A stretch of DNA of 6,241 nt from Lachnospiraceae bacterium (GCA_021204285.1 JAJPZP010000028.1:1-6241), one strand, 5' to 3'; shown: positions 1-5,785, counted from the stretch's first letter. Numbers and translations: made by a program. Notes: generated from the sequence alone by a model not told the origin.

Positions 1-447
1 CCGCAGTGCATCGAGGACACCCGCAGGGGCATCTACAGCTACGAAGCCCTGCGCTCCCGGCTGACGGAAGGACGTTTTTCCAGTGGGGATACCCGCGATA
101 TGCTGGCGCCGATCATCAGGCTCTCACCGCTGACCAATGAGGAGATGCTGATCCTGGTGGAGAAGCTGGCGGACATTCACGCGCAGCTCTTCGGCTATGA
201 GCAGCACCTGACACAGGAAGATCTCATGACCTTCATCCAGATCGAGTACGGCCGCATGGGTGCGGACTCCCATATCACACCGCGGGAGATCATCCGTGAC
301 TTCATCGAGCTTCTGGACATTCTGTATCAGAATCCGAGACTGAAGGTGGCGGAACTCATGGGTTCCGAAAACTTCTCCTACGCAAAGACGCCGCTGGAAG
401 AGCAGGCGGCCGCCGAACTGGGAGAATACGCGGAGTTCACATTATAA
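1..447 (+). CDS. BrxD-like (DUF2791) ATP-binding protein, C-terminal fragment
   Basis: The frame is open from the first base to TAA at 445-447, giving 148 residues of a protein whose N-terminus, with the P-loop, lies outside the window. The fragment begins around IYSYEALRSRL and contains the stretch ITPREIIRDFIELLDIL. Both resemble, from memory, the C-terminal part of BREX-system ATP-binding proteins (BrxD, DUF2791). In that family an AAA+-like ATPase is followed by a helical and winged-helix lid. The next gene is a BrxHI-type helicase, the usual partner of BrxD in type 2 BREX loci (pglW, pglX, pglY, pglZ, brxD, brxHI) and in other defence loci; this supports the call. The protein is presumably cytoplasmic and supplies an ATP-driven DNA-handling or recruiting step, but its precise role is not established. 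ATG at 100 is internal to the frame and not the start, because coding-like sequence continues upstream to base 1. No catalytic residue can be checked in the visible part. Confidence 0.72.
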   Translation, partial: PQCIEDTRRGIYSYEALRSRLTEGRFSSGDTRDMLAPIIRLSPLTNEEMLILVEKLADIHAQLFGYEQHLTQEDLMTFIQIEYGRMGADSHITPREIIRDFIELLDILYQNPRLKVAELMGSENFSYAKTPLEEQAAAELGEYAEFTL

Positions 448-452
448 GGAGG
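446..452 (+). promoter_or_regulatory. Ribosome binding site of the helicase gene
   Basis: AAGGAGG lies eight bases before the ATG at 461, and its first two bases are part of the TAA stop of the BrxD-like gene. This fixes the helicase start and suggests that terminating ribosomes re-initiate there, keeping the two proteins in proportion. Confidence 0.85.
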
Positions 453-460
453 CAGCGCGC

Positions 461-2734
461 ATGAATACCTTCGACCGCTATGCACCTTTCATCCAGGATT
501 ATATTTATCAGAACGGCTGGGAAAATCTGCGGGCTGTCCAGGCAGCCGCGGCGGATGTCATTTTCAATACCGATGAAAATCTGCTGCTGACGGCTTCCAC
601 CGCCTCGGGCAAGACGGAGGCCGCCTTTTTCCCCATTCTCACGCTCTTTACGGAGGAGATGCCCTCTTCCGTAGGCGCGATCTACATCGGACCGCTCAAG
701 GCTCTGATCAACGACCAGTTTTCCAGGCTGAACGACCTCTGCCAGGAGGCGCATATTCCGGTATGGCACTGGCATGGGGACGTATCGGCCTCCCACAAAA
801 ATAAGATGATGAAGCATCCCTCCGGCATCCTGCAGATCACACCGGAGAGCCTGGAGGCCATGCTGCTGCGCAGACACTCTGCGATAGGAAAACTCTTCGG
901 CGATCTGCGCTTTATCGTGATCGATGAGCTGCACTCCCTCATGCGCGGGGACCGTGGCGGACAGACGCTGTGCCTGATCGAGCGGCTCTGTCGCCTGGCG
1001 GACGTGAATCCCCGGCGCATCGGGCTCTCAGCGACCATCGGCGACCCGAAAGACGCCTGCGAATTTCTCTCCGCCGGGACGGGACGCCGGACCATCGTCC
1101 CGAAGCTGCCACAGGGCAGCGTCAGATGGCGGCTCTCCATGGAACATTTCTATACTTTTCCACCGACCAACCCCGGAGCGCCGACAAAAATCCACAATCA
1201 GCCGGCAGAGGCGATGCTGCCGGTGGACGACGCGCTCGCGCCAAAGACAGACACGGCCCCAAAGGAGGCGGATCCCGGCATCGGCTATATCTTTGAACAC
1301 ACCAGGGGCAAGAAGTGCCTGGTCTTCGTCAATTCCAGGGAAGAATGCGAGGCGGTCACGATGACGCTGCGGCAATACTGCGAGGCAAAACATGAGCCGG
1401 ACCGCTTCCTGATCCATCACGGGAACCTGTCGGAATCCTACCGCGAGACGGCGGAAGCAGTGATGAAGGACGAAGAACAGTTCCAGACCACGGTGACGAC
1501 CGCCACGCTCGAGCTCGGTATCGACATCGGAAGGTTGGAACGTGCCTTCCAGATCGACGCGCCCTTCACTGTCTCGGCTTTTCTGCAGCGTCTGGGGCGC
1601 ACCGGACGACGCGAACTGCCGCCGGAGATGTGGTTCGTCATACGGGAGGAACCGCTGGAGGCGCGCGCGCTGCTGCCCGTCACGATTCCCTGGAAGCTGA
1701 TTCAGGGCATCGCGCTGGTGCAGCTCTATCTCGAGGAGCGCTGGGTAGAGCCTCCGAGGCTGGATGCGCTGCCCTACAGTCTTCTGTACCACCAGACCAT
1801 GAGCACGCTGGCCTCCTGCGGCGAGATGACGCCTGCCCAGCTCGCATCCCGCGTTCTGTCGCTCCGCTATTTTCAACGTGTATCACAGGAGGATTTCCGG
1901 GTATTGCTGCGCCATCTGCTGGAGACAGATCATATCCAGCAGACGGAGGGCGGCGGCCTGATCGTGGGTCTTGCCGGAGAGCGCGTCATCAACAATTATA
2001 AGTTCTATGCGGTATTTCAGGAAAATGAGGAATACACGGTCCGTGCCGGTTCGGAGGAACTGGGCACCGTGGTGAAGCCGCCGCCCGCCGGGGAGAAGCT
2101 CGCCATCGCCGGTCATGTCTGGCTGGTGGAGGAGGTTGACCACAAACGGCATATGGTTTACTGCGAAATGATCAAGGGAAAAGTCCCCGCCTACTTCGGC
2201 GAGGTACCCGGTGATATCCACACCCACATCCTGGAACGGATGCTGGGCGTGCTCTGCGAGGAGAAATCCTACCCGTACCTTATGAAAAATGCGGTGGCAA
2301 GGCTGAAAACCGCACGTACTGCCGCGAAAAACGCAGACCTGAAGAACAAAAACCTGATCTGCCTGGGCGGCAACATGTACTGCCTGTTCCCCTGGCTGGG
2401 CACCTATGCCTTTCTGGCCCTGGAACGTTTTCTGAAAATCCGCTGCGGCAAGCGCCTGGGCATCAAGGGACTGGATTCCTCCCGTCCTTACTTCATGCAG
2501 TTCGTCATGTCGGTTTCCGAGCGGGAATTCTGGGAAATTCTGGCAGAGGAATTAAAAAAGCCCAGCGATCCGATGAGCCTTGTCTATCCCCGCGAGGTGC
2601 CGATCTTCGATAAATACGACGAATATCTGCCCGAATCGCTGGTGAAGAAAGGATTCGCCTGTGGGGTACTGGATATTGAGGGGATGAAAGAAAAGATGCT
2701 GCAGTTGTGTAGGAGGGCGCTTGCCGGTACATAA
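461..2734 (+). CDS. Lhr-like DEAD/H-box helicase (BrxHI type)
   Basis: This complete 757-residue superfamily 2 helicase shows all the core motifs. There is a Q-like LRAVQ at 23-27, motif I TASTASGKT at 44-52, and motif Ia around GPLKAL at 77-82. TPESLE follows at 127-132, motif II is DELH at 155-158, and motif III is SAT at 190-192. The second RecA domain has KCLVFVNSREE, then TATLELGIDIG at 347-357 and motif VI QRLGRTGRR at 376-384. A Pro/Ala-rich linker at about 230-275 joins the two RecA domains. A winged-helix-like part (about 434-505) and an Lhr-type beta-rich part (GERVINNYKFYAVF at 506-519, to IHTHILERM near 586-594) follow. The last 160 or so residues I do not recognise. Lhr relatives move 3'-5' on DNA; BrxHI is the BREX member. 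The ATG at 461 has AAGGAGG eight bases upstream, overlapping the previous stop, so coupled expression with the BrxD-like gene is likely. A generic Lhr repair helicase is the main alternative. Confidence 0.9.
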   Translation: MNTFDRYAPFIQDYIYQNGWENLRAVQAAAADVIFNTDENLLLTASTASGKTEAAFFPILTLFTEEMPSSVGAIYIGPLKALINDQFSRLNDLCQEAHIPVWHWHGDVSASHKNKMMKHPSGILQITPESLEAMLLRRHSAIGKLFGDLRFIVIDELHSLMRGDRGGQTLCLIERLCRLADVNPRRIGLSATIGDPKDACEFLSAGTGRRTIVPKLPQGSVRWRLSMEHFYTFPPTNPGAPTKIHNQPAEAMLPVDDALAPKTDTAPKEADPGIGYIFEHTRGKKCLVFVNSREECEAVTMTLRQYCEAKHEPDRFLIHHGNLSESYRETAEAVMKDEEQFQTTVTTATLELGIDIGRLERAFQIDAPFTVSAFLQRLGRTGRRELPPEMWFVIREEPLEARALLPVTIPWKLIQGIALVQLYLEERWVEPPRLDALPYSLLYHQTMSTLASCGEMTPAQLASRVLSLRYFQRVSQEDFRVLLRHLLETDHIQQTEGGGLIVGLAGERVINNYKFYAVFQENEEYTVRAGSEELGTVVKPPPAGEKLAIAGHVWLVEEVDHKRHMVYCEMIKGKVPAYFGEVPGDIHTHILERMLGVLCEEKSYPYLMKNAVARLKTARTAAKNADLKNKNLICLGGNMYCLFPWLGTYAFLALERFLKIRCGKRLGIKGLDSSRPYFMQFVMSVSEREFWEILAEELKKPSDPMSLVYPREVPIFDKYDEYLPESLVKKGFACGVLDIEGMKEKMLQLCRRALAGT

Positions 2735-2739
2735 AATAT

Positions 2740-2778
2740 CAGGCCAGAAATCCGGCGATACGGAGGATTTCCGGCCTG
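2740..2778 (-). terminator. Convergent-gene hairpin, probable proB terminator
   Basis: Arms 2740-2753 and 2765-2778 form a 14-bp stem around an 11-base loop. As minus-strand RNA the single imperfect position is a G-U wobble, while as plus-strand RNA it is an A-C mismatch. On the minus strand the stem is followed by GATATTTTATG, a weak U-rich tail. On the plus strand no U-run follows. The stem starts 21 bases after the proB stop and ends five bases from the helicase stop. It therefore best fits an intrinsic terminator for proB, with perhaps partial effect on the helicase operon. An alternative inner pairing, TCCG 2751-2754 with CGGA 2761-2764, is also possible. Confidence 0.7.
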
Positions 2779-2799
2779 TGCTGTCGAAGATGTGAAAAC

Positions 2800-3597
2800 T
2801 CATCTCTGCGCAACGAACAAAGTGCCGACTTTCTTTCCGTCAACGATATCATATAATGCCCTGGGCGCTTTGCCATTGGTGACGATCACGTCGATTCCCT
2901 GCGAGGTCGCAATATCGGCCGCCTGCAGCTTCGTACGCATACCGCCGGTTCCTCTCCGCGAGCCGGCGCCGCCAGCCAGCGCATAAGTAGATTCATCGAT
3001 CTTTTCCACGCGGCTGATCAACTCTGCATTTTTGTATAATCTGGGGTCCTTGTCAAAGAATCCGTCTATGTCGGACAGAATAACGAGCTTGTCCGCATTG
3101 CACAGTACAGCGACCACCGCAGAGAGCATGTCGTTATCACCAAAAAGCTTGTCGTCGGATTCGATCTCCCGGTAACTCACCGAGTCATTTTCATTGACAA
3201 TCGGAATGATCCCCTGCTCAAGCAACGCCTCAAAGGTATTGGCAAGATTCTCCTTCTTCTCCTCATCCCGGATGTCGTCAGCGTTCAGCAGAATCTGCGC
3301 CACGGTCTTGTTATAGTAACCGAAGAATTTATCATACAGGAACATATTCTCGCATTGGCCAACGGCGGCCGCGGCCTGCTTCATCCGCATCTCCATTGGT
3401 TTCTTCGGAAGGTTCATATTCTGCGCCCCCACAGCGATCGCGCCGGACGAGACGAGCACGATCTCATTCCCCATGTTCTGTATATCTGACAGGATCAGCG
3501 CCAGATCCTCAAATTTTCTCAGATTACTCTTTCCCAGCTCATTCGTAAGCGTCGATGTTCCCACCTTGACAACAATACGATTTCTCTTGATACCCAT
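2800..3597 (-). CDS. proB: Glutamate 5-kinase, short form without PUA domain
   Basis: This 265-residue enzyme phosphorylates L-glutamate with ATP to gamma-glutamyl phosphate, the first step of proline synthesis, in the cytoplasm. The amino-acid kinase fold is clear. VVKVGTSTLT at 9-18 is the phosphate-binding loop, with K11. VSSGAIAVG at 49-57 and NENDSVS at 135-141 form the glutamate site, followed by FGDNDMLSA at 152-160. LSDIDGFFDKDPR at 174-186 and GTGGMRTK at 216-223 form the nucleotide site. The E. coli enzyme (about 367 residues) carries an extra C-terminal PUA domain. This protein ends right after the kinase domain at VGTLFVAQR, which is a known short form and not a truncation. The frame opens at a GTG at 3624, but AAGGAG sits seven bases before the internal ATG at 3597, so that start is chosen. 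No proA lies beside it; a terminator follows, so the kinase is transcribed alone here. Confidence 0.96.
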   Translation of the reverse strand: MGIKRNRIVVKVGTSTLTNELGKSNLRKFEDLALILSDIQNMGNEIVLVSSGAIAVGAQNMNLPKKPMEMRMKQAAAAVGQCENMFLYDKFFGYYNKTVAQILLNADDIRDEEKKENLANTFEALLEQGIIPIVNENDSVSYREIESDDKLFGDNDMLSAVVAVLCNADKLVILSDIDGFFDKDPRLYKNAELISRVEKIDESTYALAGGAGSRRGTGGMRTKLQAADIATSQGIDVIVTNGKAPRALYDIVDGKKVGTLFVAQR

Positions 3598-3604
3598 CCG
3601 AATT

Positions 3605-3610
3605 CTCCTT
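3605..3610 (-). promoter_or_regulatory. Ribosome binding site that decides the proB start
   Basis: Read on the minus strand, AAGGAG precedes the ATG at 3597 by seven bases. It lies inside the longer frame that starts at GTG 3624, which would make little sense if that GTG were used. Confidence 0.88.
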
Positions 3611-3632
3611 GGTCTGTAAATCACTATTTATA

Positions 3633-3647
3633 TCGGCGTCTTGCCGA
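3633..3647 (-). promoter_or_regulatory. Small hairpin at the predicted 5' end of proB mRNA
   Basis: TCGGC and GCCGA (minus-strand sense) are perfect inverted repeats around AAGAC, extendable by one G-U pair. They begin right at the transcription start expected from the proB -10 box (about 3648). A hairpin at the extreme 5' end could protect the transcript, or the DNA repeat could be a protein site. It is too short for a riboswitch. Confidence 0.3.
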
Positions 3648-3651
3648 CAGT

Positions 3652-3665
3652 TGCATTATAATGCA
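3652..3665. promoter_or_regulatory. Perfect 14-bp palindrome over the proB -10 box
   Basis: TGCATTATAATGCA is its own reverse complement and contains the whole proB -10 hexamer (3655-3660). The symmetry could be a dimer-binding operator that blocks proB transcription. It also places a TATAAT hexamer on both strands, but no -35 box was seen for a plus-strand use. Part of the symmetry comes from the -10 consensus itself, so the significance is moderate. Confidence 0.4.
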
Positions 3666-3683
3666 GCAGACGGAAGTTGTAAA
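3655..3683 (-). promoter_or_regulatory. Sigma-A type promoter of proB
   Basis: On the minus strand TTTACA (3678-3683) and TATAAT (3655-3660) are separated by exactly 17 bases, one mismatch from full consensus. The predicted start near 3648 leaves a leader of about 50 bases before the proB ATG. Its -35 box lies only about 20 bp from the -35 box of the divergent hipBA promoter, so polymerase binding at one could influence the other. Confidence 0.8.
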
Positions 3684-3702
3684 GAATTTATAAGGAATCT
3701 CC

Positions 3703-3731
3703 TTGACATCCATCTTCGCAAAACCTATAAT
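3703..3731 (+). promoter_or_regulatory. Perfect consensus sigma-A promoter of hipBA
   Basis: TTGACA (3703-3708) and TATAAT (3726-3731) match the consensus in all twelve positions with the optimal 17-base spacer. Transcription should start near 3738 and give a leader of about 108 bases before hipB. A promoter this strong in front of a toxin-antitoxin pair implies tight repression, most likely by HipB itself through the repeats directly downstream. Confidence 0.88.
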
Positions 3732-3732
3732 C

Positions 3733-3828
3733 AAATAAAGTCGTTCGGCATAATTTTATCAAAGCAGGCGCAAATACAGCCGTCCGGCATTTTTTATAGA
3801 GCATCTTTGAAAATAGCGCCGCACGGCA
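3733..3828 (+). promoter_or_regulatory. Three 18-bp operator-like repeats at 39-bp period
   Basis: Copies at 3733-3750, 3772-3789 and 3811-3828 fit AAATANNGYCGNNCGGCA. Their variable parts are AAGTCGTT, CAGCCGTC and GCGCCGCA. The spacing between successive copies is exactly 39 bp. Each has a dyad core, GYCGNNCGGC, which is perfect in copies two and three and has one mismatch in copy one. Copy two extends to an AT-flanked imperfect palindrome, 3772-3795. Copy one begins two bases after the -10 box and covers the expected transcription start. Copy three ends just before the hipB ribosome binding site. No further copy is seen one period up or down. Xre-type antitoxins such as E. coli HipB autorepress by binding several spaced operators, so this array is inferred to be the HipB binding region. 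Confidence 0.68.
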
Positions 3829-3830
3829 AA

Positions 3831-3837
3831 AAAGGAG
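3831..3837 (+). promoter_or_regulatory. Ribosome binding site that decides the hipB start
   Basis: AAAGGAG stands eight bases before the ATG at 3846. The same frame stays open upstream to ATG 3609. That extension would start before the promoter and run through the operator repeats, so the site at 3831 marks the true start. Confidence 0.88.
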
Positions 3838-3845
3838 AATTTCCA

Positions 3846-4061
3846 ATGAAAATCGCAGATGCAAAATCCTTCGGGGAGGCCATCCGCAAAAGAAGAAAAG
3901 AACTTCACTATACGCAGGGCTACCTCTCCGCCTGCACCGGACTGAGCATTACTTTCATTTCGGATCTTGAACGGGGGAAGCCCAGTATACAACTGGAAAA
4001 GGCGATCCAACTGGTAAATATTCTGGGGATGGATCTTCTGATTGAGAAGCGGGGTGAATAA
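3846..4061 (+). CDS. hipB: HipB-like Xre-family antitoxin and autorepressor
   Basis: This 71-residue protein is almost wholly one Xre/Cro-C1 helix-turn-helix domain. Helices run from SFGEAIRKRRKELHYTQ (about 8-24), with the turn at YLSACTGLS and the recognition helix ITFISDLERGK (about 35-45). ILGMDLLIEKR at 59-69 matches the strand that ends HipB proteins and forms the dimer. E. coli HipB is slightly longer, at 88 residues. In the HipBA family the antitoxin dimer binds operator DNA and HipA kinase, silencing both promoter and toxin. The spaced repeats between its promoter and start codon are the likely target. The gene ends one base before the hipA ATG, so the two are cotranscribed and probably translationally coupled. 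Calling it HipB rests on the adjacent hipA as much as on its own sequence, since many Xre regulators look alike. Confidence 0.87.
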   Translation: MKIADAKSFGEAIRKRRKELHYTQGYLSACTGLSITFISDLERGKPSIQLEKAIQLVNILGMDLLIEKRGE

Positions 4062-4062
4062 G

Positions 4063-5355
4063 ATGCGGGAATTATCGGTGTGGATGGAAATCAAAGGTAA
4101 AGCTGTTTATGTCGGTCAGATTACCGGGCATGACAGCGGCGATGCCTGTTTTTCCTATGCGGAGGACTACCGGTCCCGTTCGGACAGCAGGCCAGTATCC
4201 CTAAGTCTTCCATTGGAAGAGAGGACATTCTCGCCGAGCCAGACAGAGAATTATTTTGAGGGTCTCTTACCGGAAGGCTTTACCAGAAAGTGCGTTGCGA
4301 GGCGACTCCATGCCGATGAGGGCGATTATCTTTCCATCCTTTCAGCCTTGGGGAAGGAATGCCTCGGCGCGGTGAAAATACTGGAAGAGGGCGTGGCCGA
4401 AGATGTGCCGGAATACCGTTCCCTGTCTCCACAGGAGGTTGAAGACCTGGCGCGGGAAGGAGCGGTCGAGTCCGCATCGATCGTCGCCAAATCACATTTA
4501 TCCCTGACCGGCGCTTCGGGAAAGGTCGGCCTCTATTACGATGAGCAAAAAAAGCAGTGGTATCTTCCCATTGGCGACGCGCCCAGTACGCACATTGTCA
4601 AGCAGAGTCATGTAAGGCTAAGCCGGATTGTGGCAAACGAACAGCTCTGCCTCCTGACAGCGAGACATCTCGGCATTGCTGTGCCGGACAGTTTTATTCT
4701 GAACCTGTCCGGCTCCGACAGAAATCCCGGTGAAGAAGATGTTCTCCTGGCGACCAGAAGATATGACAGGATCTGGCAGGATTCCTGCAGGAGTCTGAAC
4801 GGGCTGCCTGTCCCGCTCCGGCTTCATCAGGAAGATTTTGCTCAGGCGCTCGGCATCGCGGCCGCACGCAAATATGAGCGAGGCGACGAAGGATATATGG
4901 CAAAAATGTTCCGCCTGCTGCAGCTGTATTCCACAAATCCCCTGGAGGACCAGCTCCGGCTCTGGGATATCTGTATCTTCAACTATCTCGTTGGCAATAC
5001 GGATAACCACATCAAAAATCTGTCTCTATTGTACAACGCAGATCTGAAAAGTATCCGGCTTGCCCCCGCATACGATCTTGTCAGCACCGCGGTCTATGAC
5101 AGCGGAAGTGAGGATATGGCGTTCAGCATTGGCAGGGAACGTAATATTCACGCCATCTCAAGAACATCATTTGAAAAAGCTGCCAAAGAAGTCGGGCTTG
5201 GCGCCAAAATGGCCATGAACCGCTTCGATGCCATGGCTTCCGACTTTGAAAAAGCGCTCATTTCTGCAGGCGAAGATCTTAAAGAGCAGGGATTCGCGGA
5301 GGTCAGCCATATAAGCGAATCCATTCTACACGAGGGCGGCATTGCACGGCAATAA
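4063..5355 (+). CDS. hipA: HipA-family serine/threonine kinase toxin
   Basis: The 430-residue protein has the layout of E. coli HipA (440 residues). An N-terminal HipA_N part includes RPVSLSLPL and YFEGLLPEG, and a Ser/Thr-kinase-like core follows. LSLTGASGK at 146-154 aligns with the E. coli SVAGAQEK loop. S147 matches the serine that autophosphorylates (S150), and K154 matches the loop lysine. THIVK at 176-180 carries the ATP-anchoring K180. NYLVGNTDNHIKNLS holds catalytic D314 and metal-binding N319, and APAYDLVS holds D338. All key residues are present, so an active kinase is expected. E. coli HipA phosphorylates glutamyl-tRNA synthetase and induces growth arrest; the target here is unknown. 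The glutamine of the usual GAQ loop is serine in this protein. The ATG at 4063 is one base after the hipB stop, with GGGGTGA five bases upstream. An in-frame TTG at 4042 inside hipB is a less likely start. Confidence 0.93.
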   Translation: MRELSVWMEIKGKAVYVGQITGHDSGDACFSYAEDYRSRSDSRPVSLSLPLEERTFSPSQTENYFEGLLPEGFTRKCVARRLHADEGDYLSILSALGKECLGAVKILEEGVAEDVPEYRSLSPQEVEDLAREGAVESASIVAKSHLSLTGASGKVGLYYDEQKKQWYLPIGDAPSTHIVKQSHVRLSRIVANEQLCLLTARHLGIAVPDSFILNLSGSDRNPGEEDVLLATRRYDRIWQDSCRSLNGLPVPLRLHQEDFAQALGIAAARKYERGDEGYMAKMFRLLQLYSTNPLEDQLRLWDICIFNYLVGNTDNHIKNLSLLYNADLKSIRLAPAYDLVSTAVYDSGSEDMAFSIGRERNIHAISRTSFEKAAKEVGLGAKMAMNRFDAMASDFEKALISAGEDLKEQGFAEVSHISESILHEGGIARQ

Positions 5356-5357
5356 AT

Positions 5358-5441
5358 TTACACATGCAGTCGCTGGCTTCTCCCGTCTGCTCGGGATTGT
5401 GTCGGCGTCCTTACTTCAATCAGTACATTTTTAAGCTTCAT
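5358..5441 (-). pseudogene. 27-codon ORF starting like a VOC/glyoxalase gene, possible remnant
   Basis: Directly after the 95-residue gene, minus-strand ATG 5441 opens a short frame beginning MKLKNVLIEV. From memory, MKLKNVLI is a very common beginning of VOC-superfamily (glyoxalase/bleomycin-resistance) proteins in Clostridia. The rest, TPTQSRADGRSQRLHV, does not continue as that family does, and the frame stops after 27 codons against the usual 120 or more. If the match is real, the gene was cut near base 5410, close to the end of hipA. The resemblance covers only eight to ten residues and may be chance. No clear ribosome binding site is seen. Confidence 0.2.
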
Positions 5442-5442
5442 T

Positions 5443-5730
5443 TCAGTCTTCTTCCATTCTTCTGCGGTTTAAATACTCATTATATACCGCATTGCTGTGC
5501 TCCAGCTGCTTTTTCTGCATGATCCGCTTTCTGTCATCAAGGATTGCAAGCATCTCATCCACAATCTCCCCTTCCGGCAGGGTACTGTAATGAGAAAGAT
5601 AATAGATCATTCTCTGCGCGGTGAAATCCGTATTCAGATTCTGCGTAACCAGGTCGCAGAATCGCTCCTGATAGCCCCTGTCCAGCATCATCTGATACAA
5701 TTCCTGACTTATTTTTGACTTTGCTTTCAT
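5443..5730 (-). CDS. Small helical protein of unknown function (95 aa)
   Basis: I do not recognise this protein. It begins MKAKSKISQELYQMMLDRGY and is predicted to be almost entirely alpha-helical, with no signal peptide or membrane segment. An amphipathic part (about 8-65) includes ERFCDLVTQNLNTDFTAQRM and EGEIVDEMLAILDDRKRI. A highly charged tail follows (about 66-95, QKKQLEHSNAVYNEYLNRRR), which could be coiled coil. It has one cysteine (C25) and no metal or catalytic motif. The ATG at 5730 is the first in frame after a stop. The only purine-rich site, GGGAG, is about 12 bases away, longer than ideal. It lies 39 bases after the 118-residue gene on the same strand and is probably cotranscribed with it. 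It converges with hipA. The protein-like composition and tandem arrangement favour a real gene. Confidence 0.72.
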   Translation of the reverse strand: MKAKSKISQELYQMMLDRGYQERFCDLVTQNLNTDFTAQRMIYYLSHYSTLPEGEIVDEMLAILDDRKRIMQKKQLEHSNAVYNEYLNRRRMEED

Positions 5731-5757
5731 GTGTCACAGCCACTCCCATATTTTTAC

Positions 5758-5785
5758 CGGGTACAGATTTTATCCTCTATACCCG
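5758..5785 (-). other. Intercistronic stem-loop spanning a stop codon
   Basis: In minus-strand RNA, CGGGTATAGA (5785-5776) pairs with TCTGTACCCG (5767-5758). This gives a 10-bp stem with one G-U pair around the loop GGATAAAA. The TAA stop of the 118-residue gene sits in the loop. No U-run follows, so it is not a standard terminator. As plus-strand RNA the G-U becomes a C-A mismatch, so the structure suits the minus-strand transcript. It could set the relative expression of the two small genes or mark a processing site. Confidence 0.5.

Noticed and set aside
437..1140. Minus-strand frames of 165 and 152 codons over the start of the helicase
   Set aside because: Both are antisense to the Walker A and DELH regions, show no family signal and overlap each other.
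1028..1876. 282-codon open frame on the minus strand inside the helicase gene
   Set aside because: It lies wholly antisense to a gene with all helicase motifs intact. Its translation is rich in Arg, Gln and Gly with no recognisable domain, as expected from GC-rich antisense sequence.
3598..3624. GTG start for proB adding nine residues
   Set aside because: The ribosome binding site AAGGAG lies inside this extension and is well spaced for the ATG at 3597.
3609..3845. N-terminal extension of hipB from ATG 3609
   Set aside because: It would begin upstream of the perfect promoter and run through the operator repeats. The ribosome binding site at 3831-3837 points to ATG 3846.
5381..5396. TCCCG...CGGGA inverted repeat after hipA as a terminator
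   Set aside because: The stem has only five base pairs and no T-run follows on either strand, so no terminator is claimed between hipA and the convergent gene.
3633..5409. TCGGCGTC at 3633-3640 and 5402-5409 as direct repeats bounding an inserted hipBA element
   Set aside because: Eight matching bases without longer similarity or terminal inverted repeats is weak. The 3633 copy is also part of a local hairpin.
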